DNA from: Liolophura sinensis
Taxonomy: Eukaryota > Mollusca > Polyplacophora > Chitonida > Chitonidae
NCBI RefSeq assembly: GCF_032854445.1
Contig: NC_088301.1
Coordinates: 3,908,001 to 3,968,000, forward strand
DNA length: 60,000 nucleotides
Direction: 5' to 3'
The translations under genes were made by a program, and so were the position numbers. Positions 1 through 12,000 of the stretch are shown piece by piece. Positions within the stretch are counted from its first letter, which is position 1, and every line of letters starts with the position of its first letter. The notes beneath the pieces were generated by a model. That model had not been told where the DNA came from. It saw only the letters and a list, made by a program, of their open reading frames with translations, and ran no database searches.

Positions 1-3000
1 GAAATCATTGGCTATTTTGCAGAGCTGATCGAAATACAAGAATTGACTGACACTGTCATTTTGCAGGTATGATTCAGCTTGTCAAAGAGAATGTGGAACG
101 CCTAAAACTCCCTCCTGCCTGTAACAAAACTGTTCAACACTGAACTCTTTTGTGCTGTCCTTTTTTACGTCACAATTATCGATATATGTGCTCATCAAAC
201 ACATATGGAGTACGCAAGCACTGTGTTGTAAATTGAGCCTAAAGTTAAGTTGTCTCTTTAGTGTTATGCATGAGGCATAGGAAGTTGATAACTTTTAAGT
301 TTGGTTGATGTTCTTTGTAGTTTTTGATTTCCACTCAGTCTGGAATTATTAAGTTAATATTAAAAAAAAAAACATTGACAATATCCGATACTTGACATAT
401 TTTTGTAATGTTTTTCAGTTATCATCGTTAGGAGTTTCCACATTTTTTGTGGAAAATATCAGTGAGTTGCAGTTGAATGCAATGAAGCTTGTTACTTGTG
501 TGAGTAAACCAAACATTTGTTAAGTATTATTTTAGATATTTAAGTGCAATTTTATAAGTGTTTGTCTGTCATCTATAAACATGAGCTGGCTTCCTCTCCG
601 GCCGTACATCCGGCCATAGACTGCGGATGATTGGGGTTTCCCCCAGGCTCTGAAGGGTTTCATCCCACCATAGTGCTGACTGCAGTCTTGCATGTGAAAT
701 ATTATTGAGCCTCTCACCAATGTGGTCGATGTGAGTTCAAGACCAGCTCATGCTGGCTTCAACTCCGACGTACGTGGGAAGGTCTGTCTGCAACCTGCGG
801 ATGGTCATGGGTTTCCCACGGGCTCTGTCCGGTTCCCACCCACCATAATGCTGGGGCCATCGCATAAGTTAAATATTCTTGAGTACGGTGTGAAACACCA
901 ATCAAATGAATACATAAATCAGATAGTATAGACATGTTTTGACAAAAAAATCTTTGTCTAATTTGTAATTGTATTTGTTCAATTGCTTTCCTTGATTAAC
1001 ATCTAAGGAGACTTTTTGGCTGGTGTATTTCAGATCTTTGCAAAGTACGATAAACACAGACAGTTGATTTTGGAGGATATATTTGCTTCACTGGCCAGAC
1101 TGCCATCAAGTAAACGAAACTTGAGAAATTACAGGTATTGTTACTAACCGCTCAGTTTGTATATCTGCTTTGGGTAAAGTTTTCATTAAAATGTACAAAC
1201 AATTCCAAAAAGTCCTGCTTCCTCTCCGGTTCTACGTGGGAAGGTCTGTCAGCAACCTGCAGATGCTCACTGGGTTTCCCTGGGCTCTGCCCGGTTTCCA
1301 CCCACCATAATGCTAGCTGCCCTCGTATAAGTTATATGTTCCTGAGTATGGTGAAAACACCAATCAGATAAATAAATAAATAAAAAGTCCCGTTTCTCAT
1401 GAACAGTTTCGTCATTTTAAATACATGCGCATGTACAATGGTGGCTGGGATACTTCAACCCCCATCAACTAGTCTCAACAAGGTCCAGTTTACCCATCAG
1501 TATTTAAAAAGGACAGGGATGAGAATTTTCAGCTGATTTTAAGGAAAATAATAAGTTTCTTTTCTTAGACCAAAGTGTTTAAAACTATACATTTTACTAA
1601 TAGGAGTCCACTAGTTCGATGGACAACAAATAAAGCATTGTTACAAAATTGTCACAATTTACTGTCTGCAGACTGAATGCTGATGACTCTATACAAATGG
1701 TGACAGCACTGGCTCTCCAGTTAATCCAGTGTGTGGTGAAATTACCAACAATTTCTGAGGAAGAGTCTGCACGTCCTTCAAGCCCTGATATCAGTAAACA
1801 GGTACGTTAATCAGGTACTCAATCCTGACCTCTGGAGACAAGCTTAACGATGACAACTGACCAGTTGTTGTAAGTCTTGTATATGGTCTAGTGGTGTATC
1901 AACACCACCCTTAGTTTCATTGTCTCCTTTTGAAAAGGCACAAGAGATCAAGGATTAAGAACAGGACAAAACAGAGGTTCAGAACCATTAACTTTGCTGA
2001 TGTAAAATATAATTTCCCAAGCTCTGCCCGCCTTGGATGTACAGTAATGCAAGTACCATATAATGTTTATGTAGTGTTCATTTTCTAAAAACAAGATTTT
2101 ACTTTTAAAATGTGTGTTGATTATCATGTTTATTTCAACCAGGTATCTAGAGTTCATTTCTTTCCTGTTTTTCCCATGTTAAAAGTGAGGAGTTCTGGGA
2201 CTAAAGTAACCTTAATTTTCAATTTTACTCGTCACCTTGGATATATAGCTCGCTAAAAGAAATTGTAGACTGATATCACACATTTGTGCACATTTTCCAG
2301 TTTCACTCTTTGCTCTACAATTTTTCTGATGACATGGTTGTGAAACTGAATGCAACATTTTGCATACTGGAGCCGAGACTGTTACCTGTATGATGTACAG
2401 ATGTAGAACAAACAATTCCTGGGAAAGTCTATCCACTGGCTGCTTAAACTCAGTGGTTCCATGGATCTGCTTGTAGACATTAGTTCAGTGGTACAAACCA
2501 ATGATTTTTCAAGCTTGATGTTTCACTCTTTACGAAACTTCTTTGTTGCTTCCACCAATTCATCAGAAATGGAATCCAAGCTAATGAAATGAAATGTAAT
2601 ATGAAAGTCCTGGGAGTAGACTTGATCAGGTGAAGCTAGCCCCTGGTCAAGTAACTGGCAATAAATTACTAAATTAATGCAGGAAAAAAATCAAACTGTA
2701 TTTGTGCTGTGCATTTTAATCGGTAATTTGTGATTGTTTCTCAAGCTGTGCTGCCTACGTTTCTGCCATTTTAGGTCAGGTATGCAGGTGACAAAATAAT
2801 TTTGAAAAAGGTACTGAATATGTACTTTATTTGGCCTAGTTGCACATTGGCTGTTAAGTATGCTGATAGTTGCAGTCACTGTGGTGTATCCTTGATCCTT
2901 TTTTGCCTCAAACAAGACCCGTTCTTTTATTTCTATCTCCCTTGTACATACCACCATCATGGCCGTTTTTAGCAATCCAAGATGTACTGTTTATTTTATA

Positions 3001-6000
3001 TTGCTGTGCATGTTTTTATGATGCACTTTGGTATTAAAGCTTTTACAGTTGGTTTATTGGATCTGTGATGCAAGTTTGTGATCTGTCATTCCAATTTCAG
3101 TATGGCTTACATGATAATGTGGTTTAGTTCTGTACTGTGTGCAATGCATATAAAAGATAAGGAGGTTCATATGTGCCAATAGAAGATGGTGTGAGAAATA
3201 CAGATGTTCATTTGTATGAAGAAGGATTCAGTCTTTTTCAGATTCTGTCATAATGGTAGACAGCTTGTGTGTATTATATCATACGTATTCTAAAAAAAAC
3301 AAAAACATATTTATACAGGACAGGTGCATGTATCTTGTGTTTTGTACATGTAAAAGTATGTTGTAGAAAACTTGTGTTCTTAAATGTCATGTGCTGCTGG
3401 GTGTATAGCTTATGCGTAATTAAAGTGTTTTCAAACCCAAATATTGTCAAGTAATTATCTTAACAGTTACTTGGTTGTGTTCACTTTAAAGCTTAATTGA
3501 AGAATTGAGCGGTCTACTTACATCTTTTACCATTTGTGGATCTTCATGAAAAATCTATTATCCCCTTTGTTATGTTTGTATTGTTAGATCTCAGTGTGCC
3601 TGCCTCTTTCAGAAGTGAATCATCTCCGGTTTTGTGCCTCACAGATCTTAGTTTTAGTTTTACACTCAGCTCTCTTTGCGAGGACATTCGTTATAATTGA
3701 AAGTTCATTTTCTGACACATAACCCAAGGGAATTAACATACAGCCATGTTAACCACACCATTGTATTCCAATTCTGATTGAGAATCTGCTTTATGTGCTG
3801 CTAAGCCATGTCCCATTATTAGCTGTACATGTATGTGGTTTGACAGACACTACACTGTTTAGGCACCTGATCAATCATCAGCTTAGAAATAGTGAACCAG
3901 AGCCTCCAGTATTGGGTTTCTTCATGTGCTCTTGTTGACATCATGATTTGTAAAGCTATTCATCTTTTCTCCTCCCACCAGGCTTAGTCTCATGTTCATG
4001 ACAGGGACATCATACAACGGATTACTCTGGTTTTAAAGAGTGTTGCAGTTCATTCTTGTGTTATGGCATGGGCATTTCATTTTCACACTGTGGTCCTTTT
4101 ATTTGTATAACTTGTTTTTATTTGAGGGAAAGTTTTGAAGGAGAGAAAGGCTTTATCTTGCAGGTTAACAACTATATAGACTTGTCTCTTGTGTAATGAC
4201 CTGTAGCATTCATGATTAAAATATGAATGTTAAGATTTCTTATTGAAATTTACTTCATGATAAATCCTCAAAATATGTGAAATACTCTTGTGTAACTGGA
4301 ATCTGATGACCTGCTTTTTTGTTTCTACAGACTGACAATGATGTTGTGATAGTTACCTCCTATGAAACATCCATGCGAACAGGCTACAATTTCCTTTCGG
4401 TGTTTCTCAAGAAGTAAGTTTGCATTTCATTTTTATTAGTGCTCCCTTGGTAGATGAAATTGTCCCACTTCTCAATAAAGTGACTTCTGCGCATAAAGAA
4501 GGAGTACATTTGGTTCAGTGTAGTATTAATATACAACTGCATGTGTTATTAAATATTAGCTTAACTATAGTAGAACCAACATGGGTCAAAAGGGACAAGA
4601 AAACTTTCAGGTCCTGCTTTTTCCTAGTCATATGTCATTAATTGTCTTCAGTATACCAATGTATCATGAAGGCAGAAGGACCAAATTTGTTTGTTCATCC
4701 AAGAAGGCTAAAGTGCAATATTTTGTTTTTCAGGTGTACTGTCAAGGGAGAAGAAGATTACAGGCCATTGTTTGAGAATTTTGTTCAGGATCTGTTGTCT
4801 ACGGTGAACAAACCCGAGTGGCCTGCTTCAGAGCTGCTGCTTAGTTTACTCGGCAGGATTCTCGTAAGTGTGGATAGCAGTCAGGGTTAGGGGTGTTTAG
4901 AGTATATGAAATATTGTATATATATTTCAATATGTAAAATGCCCCTCTTGCAAGTAAGTCTCAAATAAGTGAAATGACAAATGTAGGTTTGATGCATTCA
5001 GGTACAGCTTTCTTCATTACATCAAAAATTCTGGACTTCATATCATATCTTCGCACAAGTCCATGTGGCTTACTGTTAAAATCATCATAGTCTATATTTG
5101 ATAAACTTAGTTATCTCTTGTGATGCATTTGTTTCCTGGAAAATAAAGGCTGCAAACAATTTAGTTGACTTAGCTTTGTGAAAGTGTACCCAAAAAAGAA
5201 ACACTAAATTCATATATGACAAGTAGAGAGAAAACTTTTATTATAGAACCGAATGAGTTCAGGGTGTATCATTGCCAGCAGGTTGTTCATTGTGGTTAAA
5301 TTTGACTGTAATAAGCTACATGTAAGTGATCGCTGTTTGACGTATTTCAGGTGAAGCAGTTCAGTAACAAGTCTGTAGATATGTCTCTAAGGACAGCCTC
5401 GCTGGAGTATCTGGGCATTGTGGCTGCCAGACTGAGGAAGGACGCAGTATCTAGTCATCTGGACCAAGAGATGATTGATGACATTGTAGATAAGGTAGGT
5501 ATCTCAAACTTTATAATGTCGCCTGAATAAAAACAATTTTTTTGCAAGATATCAGTTTTTCTGCTGATCACTGAAAAGGCCAGGGGGAAGTAACATAGTA
5601 AAGGCTGTCATGATGAAAGGGGAGCTAAGCAGTACATTTAAAGTACGAGGTTATGTTTTTCTGCAACATTTTCTTTGTGCTATCTTTTTGAAATATTTAA
5701 CTATCAGTCTTCTTGATTTTGCTTCTGTATTTATAACTATGTTTGGTTTTTCTATTTTTCAGATAAATGATGAAGATCGGGACTCAGATGATGAAAAGAA
5801 AGGAAAAGTGAGTTGATTTCAATCTTTCTTTTCTCTTCAAAACAAAACTGTACATATTACGTAGGTGACATTTGAATTTGTGAGGTTTCTGCTGAACAAT
5901 ATCTTCAGATTCTGACATTCATTTGAGACGTTCATAAACAGTTCTGAAGTATCCATTATATTTCCTGTTCCTATTCAAAATAACATGAAATATATGAAAC

Positions 6001-9000
6001 ACAAAATGTTCCAGTGTCACATGTACTTTTTATTGTTATTTTTAAGCATTCATTTGGTTTTAGAGAAGTTAAACAAATCTTAACATAACTTTCTAGTGTG
6101 AGTAAGTGTAATGGAAGAAGAAATAAAGGAAAACAACAAATAAGTTCACACAAAGTTACAGATGTTATTTTCGATTTTCAGCCGGATAAAGGAGATCAAA
6201 CGCAGAGTTTGCAACATTCTATGCTTGAGTATTTGGCTTACAATGGGCAAAGTGAACCAGCCTATTTGGTAAGGAGATTCACTTTTATACTTTGTTGTAG
6301 CCCATGTGAAACAATTTTGCTCACTGGGTTTCAGTGGTTTGCATAGGGAATAGAATGATAAACATTACCATGAGGAGTGTTGGCACAAGGGTGTATGGGA
6401 TACATTCATTGATTTGAACAAAGCTGACCAATTTGTAGTCTAATCAGTGCTCGTCCTGACTCCCCTCTTTTTAAATTTGACAACTTTTGTTGAGATGTGC
6501 TAGAATAACTGCAGAATAAATAGATAAAATCTATGGTAAGAGTGGTTGCAACTACCTGGTTTCTGTGACACATGTGGTCAAGTCTATCTAACTGGAGAAA
6601 TGTGGAAACTTCAGATGAAATATTAATACTGTTCTCTTTAAAGAGGAATTAAGATATATAATAAAAATTCTTTTATTACAGTATATCCTGGTCCCAAAAC
6701 TGGCAATTGCTGTACAACCAGATTTCTATGTTTACAGTTTGCTCGCCAGTTCTACATTGCTCAGTGGTACCGCGACTCGACTGTAGAAGCCGAGAACCGA
6801 ATCAAGTCCCAGTCAGATGCCCAGGCCAATGATGTTGATTTTGATGCTACGGAGGCTGAGCGTACTACAGAGGTGCTACAGAATGCTGAAAGGAGGAAAG
6901 GCTTCCTATCTACACAAATGACCACAACATATAAACCATTTTCTTCATTCAAGTAAGTTTACACCACTTCATAGGAACAAAGGAATTGGTTAATTGTCTA
7001 GACCTGACGTGAATTAATTTTACCAATCCATGGCACTACTAGCAATAAATAGCCGTATGGTGTTGCACATGTATTTATCCATGTGTCAAGTCTAGTGTAA
7101 TAATTAAGACGCTGTATAAAGTAATCTACACTTTGGCTTTGCAGACCTTCTCCGAGTAAGCTGGACTACAATGATGCCTGCCTGGTGGCTCGCTACCTAT
7201 CGTCACAGAGACCCTTCGCCAAGAGCTTTGATATCTATCTGACACAGATCTTGAGGGTGCTAAGTGAGACTGCTGTGGCTGTGAGAACAAAGGCCATGAA
7301 GTGTTTGACAGCAGTAGTAGAGGCAGACCCAAGCATTCTAGCAAGGGTAAGGGAAGTAGAATTTGTTGAAGCCAAATCGACAGCATTTTTGTCTCCCAAA
7401 ATCATCTTTATCAAGTAATCACAGTTCTCATTGTTTTGATGCAGTGGAATTGAACTGTTTGACCAACTTTACAATCACCTAGTAAATGTGAAATCAAATC
7501 AAGACAGAATTCCAAAATATTTCAAAGTTTTGCTTGCAGTATATTTGAAGTTTGAGGGGGCCTCCGTGGCTCAGTTGGTTAGTGCGCTAGCGCAGTGTAA
7601 TGACCCAGGAGCCTCTCACCAGTGTGGTCGCTCTGAGTTCAAGTCCAGCTCATGCTGTCTTCCTCTCCGGTCGTACGTGGGAAGGTCTGCCAGAAACCTG
7701 CCAGATGGTCGTGGGTTTCCTCCCACCATAATGCTGGCCGCCGTCGTATGAGTGAAATATTCTTGAGTACAGCGTAAAACACCAATCAGATAAATAAATA
7801 AATGCTTGAAGTTTGACAGGTACCAGGCAAAAGGTGATGGGCACTTCGATTTCCTCCATTTCCTCTTGAGTATTTTGTTGATAATGCCAATGAAATAAAT
7901 AAATCCTTGCTTGAATTAGTTTTATTGAATCATCAGTATATGTCACTGGTTAAAAACTAGGTGCTAATGGTTAATGCTCAGTGGACGTTCTATGTATAAA
8001 TTTCATGACTAATTATTAAAACATAGCATGCAAAAGAAGCTTTCAGTTTTGTTGGAGAAGAACGGGTGCTGTTTTAGGTGTTTCTAAATAACAGGCTTGT
8101 CTGTGTCTTTTTAGGATGACATGAAAAGAGGTGTGAACGGCAGGTTCCTGGATCATTCAACATCAGTCCGAGAAGCGGCAGTAGAATTGGTGGGCAAATT
8201 TATCCTCATCCGTCCTGAACTCATTCCCGTTACTATGACATGTTATCAGAGAGAATCCTGGTGAGTTCACACTCTGAAGTTTGTCTGGTGTCTCTGCCTA
8301 AGTTGCAAATAATAAAACTCTTGTGAGAAAATTGCATGCTGACATTAGGGTCCTGATAAACAATTAACGATTCCATATTATTGGTAGCAGTTTAATGATT
8401 CTTTTGAACTTGTTCATATTTTCACAAAGGCTGATTCTTTTTCGATATTTCTGTGTAAGAAAAGTTCTATATAATTTGAAGAACCCAACTGCATAAAACC
8501 ATGTTGACTAATTTCCACAGGACACAGGAATTAGTGTAAGGAAAAGAGTGATCAAAATCTTCAGAGAAATCTGTTTGGATCAACCAGACTTCAGGAAGAT
8601 CCCTGAGATGTGTGTGAAGATGATTAGGAGAGTGAACGATGAAGAGGGAATAAAGGTAAGGTTTGGCAGAGGGCATACTAGCTTCTCTACTGTGGCCTGT
8701 ATGTGAATATTACCCAAACAGATGGAAGGTTCATCTGTTTGATGGGCCTTAGATTTTGTAGTTGTAGGGATACAGATTTGTAGAACCTTTGCTAAGCCTA
8801 AACCATCTGTGGAATAAATAAACCAAATGTATCTGAAGAGTTTTACATAAACAAGGTATGAATGCATGCATGAGACTTCTGTTGCCAGATTTTAACATTG
8901 AATTTTATGTTCAGGAGGGTGATCAGGGCAGAAGAATGAAAGTGTTGACATTGTTAATTTTTTTTCTTCTGAATTACTCCGCTGCTTAGATGCCTAAATT

Positions 9001-12000
9001 TGTAGGGTTAAATACTAGCCTAAAGAGCTCAGCAGCCGTCCAATATTTCTATCAGTGTGTTAGTAAAATTACTCAGATGGCTAAGTTTAAAGATCTGTCG
9101 TCCTTATACTTTATGTTGGATAGGGGGGCCAAAAAGATTTACTGGTATATGTCACTTTTCCAACTTTATGTTCCAGAAACTGGTCAATGAAGTGTTTCAT
9201 ACCATGTGGTTTACTCCTGTACGAGGAAGAAGCAAAGATGAGAGCAGTCTACTTCAAAAGGTTGTCAACATAACAGAAGTGGTGAGTAGGGAATGTGTAT
9301 CAGAAGATGCATTCCTTAACTATAGTCAGCTTTTTGTATCTCTCACGTGNNNNNNNNNNNNNNNNNNNNNNNNNNNNNNNNNNNNNNNNNNNNNNNNNNN
9401 NNNNNNNNNNNNNNNNNNNNNNNNNNNNNNNNNNNNNNNNNNNNNNNNNNNNNNNNNNNNNNNNNNNNNNNNNNNNNNNNNNNNNNNNNNNNNNNNNNNN
9501 NNNNNNNNNNNNNNNNNNNNNNNNNNNNNNNNNNNNNNNNNNNNNNNNNCGTGGAACTGGGTAGGAGTGGGGCTATACTGAAATCTATCTCTCCCTCTGT
9601 AGACAGCATTTTGTCCATGCAACTCCTCACAAAGTAATCCACCTGTTTCAGTAAAATTTGCATAAATGTTTCCATGATATAAACTCGATTCTTATTTACC
9701 TCCAAAACTTCAACACCAAAAGCAATGGTGAGCGAAATGTGCTCAAATTGACAATCTACCCACAGTTGCCTTCCTCATTATGTACGTTGGTATGGATCCA
9801 TTTCGCTTATAGAATAGTGAGGCCTGGTTGTGCTGTCAGAAGGTCAAAATTCTTCAAAATTTTTGCAGCTCGCATTTTCCGAGAAAGGAAAAATGAATTT
9901 ACATATAATTGGTCAGGCACTTAAGTTTAAAGGAGAAATATTTACCATTACGGACATCGTGTAGCCAATAGGCACTTATCATGTGTAGGAGATATAAAGA
10001 GGTGGCATCAAACAACAAGCATCTAGGTACTATATCTGGATAAGAGCAAGATGGCAACGATGAGTTTTTTCGATGTCCTCTTTCCGGTAATCCCTCCAAA
10101 AGCGATGGATTTATTCTGGAATGAGTCCAGTGGGGAGTTGCATACAGCTAGAGGCAGTCCATCTCAGGAAGCACCTTCATTTAGGCTTCAACCAAATCTA
10201 CAAGTTTCTCCACAAAATAAATAGTTGACAGGTTTTTTTATTAGTTTGACTTAAAATCATCATGCCTCTGTTGTCGTAGTTGTCGCGAACCTGTCATGAG
10301 CTTGAACTGACATGGAGAGGTGCCAGCAGGAAATGTGCATGTATTGGTCAATATCTCTGCCTCGCTTTGGTTGGATGATTTTTTTTCCCCACCCATTCCA
10401 TTGGCATGGACTTGCCCAAAATCGTAACAACACACCCTAGACTGTGACATATTAACAAAAACGAGGGATCGGTTGTTTTCGGTGTAATTTCCCCCACCCA
10501 CCCCACTGTTATCCACTGTTTGAGACCTCTGGAGGCCTGCAGCCTCTTGTTCTTAAACAATGAAGGACTCCCGTCTGATGTGCATTATCTGCGTGATTTG
10601 AGCATGGCAAACTACGTTTTATTTCTTAAGTATGCATAATTTGGGACAGTGTTTGTATCAGTACTTACAAAGCTATCCCATTAAGGTACTACATGGATTT
10701 CGCTTAAATTTTTTGCGCATTTACAAAGTTACACCCTTCTGGTACATGTCACAATGATGCATTTTCACTTACATGCTTGTATCCAAAACAACAGGTGGGG
10801 TGGTGTTCGTACATTCCATTCCTCAAGGTTGTCAAAGCTTTGGTTATTGCCACTGCTTGTCATTGGTTCTGAATGACGGGAAAAGGGGTTTACTGTCATT
10901 TTGTCTCCTCCATAAATGAACACTTATGGCTTGAAGCTTCAATGCTGCATTGTATGTGTGATGGTGGAGGTTATAGGGGGAAAAGGATGTAGACATGATC
11001 AATTCCGAAAATCTTACGTCTGGTTTTTGTTTTTAACAGGTTGCAGCTTGTAATAAAGACACTGGGCTTGATTACTTTGAGCAGCTGTTGGACAATGTAA
11101 GTATTTAATTTCAAATCATTAATTGATTCTGTGTTGGGTTTTTTTGGCACTTCATACCCTGGAATATTGTGTATCATACCATTCTTAACCAAGTTTAGTT
11201 TCATTTTTAGAATTTTAAAAGCCCACCACAGAATTTTGAATTACTTATCGCTGACAAATACCTTTTTTTTTTCCTCTGCATGTACATGCAGCTTTTGAAG
11301 GGCACTGAAGATGGGAAGGAGGGTAAAGATGCTGCCGTCAGCAGGAATGCCTTGACAGCCTGTAAACAGATTGTTGACTGTCTGGTAGAAAATGTACTGA
11401 GGATAGAAGAGAAAACAGTTGGTAAGACTAGCCATTTATTACTTCATCTAGAAAAGCTGATATTTCAACAAATGAGCGTAACATAAAACATTTATCTTTT
11501 GACGTCAAAGAATTTTAGAACTAGATATCTTTAAATGATGTTCAGCAAATCAAGTTCATATTTAAACAGTTGCTTGAGTGGCGATTTGGATTGATATTAC
11601 ATATACATACCCTAGTTTGACTGCTGTAGGCAATGTTAACGTGGGCTAATTCTGAGAATGGCAGATTGTCTTAAAATGGTGGGGGTCATTTCAGCCTCTA
11701 AGTTTTGTTACAGCTTAATCTCTGTGAATGATTCTGAAGAAACCCCTCTGTTTGTGTTGGTTTTAGTGTGGGCCGTATTTCCATGAGGTTAAAATGTCTC
11801 TTTTCTTCTCTGTCCACAGAATTAACAGAGGGGAAAGCCACCAGCAGCCATAGGCTTGTAGCCTGTTTGTCAACATTACACTTGTTTAGTAAAATCAAAC
11901 CTGAGCTGATGGTCAACCATGCCACAACGCTTCAACCTTACTTAGACATCAAGTGTAGTGTAAGTTTACACCTTTCTTGTGTTTATAAGCTTGTTTCTCT

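Larger units (their letters stand above)
1..9281 (+). other. NIPBL: NIPBL exons 1-14 (window numbering)
   Basis: Exons read by eye: 1-66 (partial at left), 419-499, 1034-1134, 1672-1801, 4331-4413, 4734-4863, 5351-5494, 5763-5807, 6182-6268, 6738-6952, 7145-7346, 8115-8260, 8521-8655, 9177-9281. All have AG acceptors and GT donors. The segment encodes HEAT-repeat helices of the loader. Exon 8 is only 45 bp, phase 0-0, and wholly charged (many D, E and K). Exon 12 is 146 bp between two phase-0 junctions, so one base is missing. Introns 2, 3 and 11 carry SINE copies. Confidence 0.93.

Noticed and set aside
9057-9581. 174-codon ORF crossing the N run
   Set aside because: Most of it is unknown sequence; only 9177-9281 is coding.
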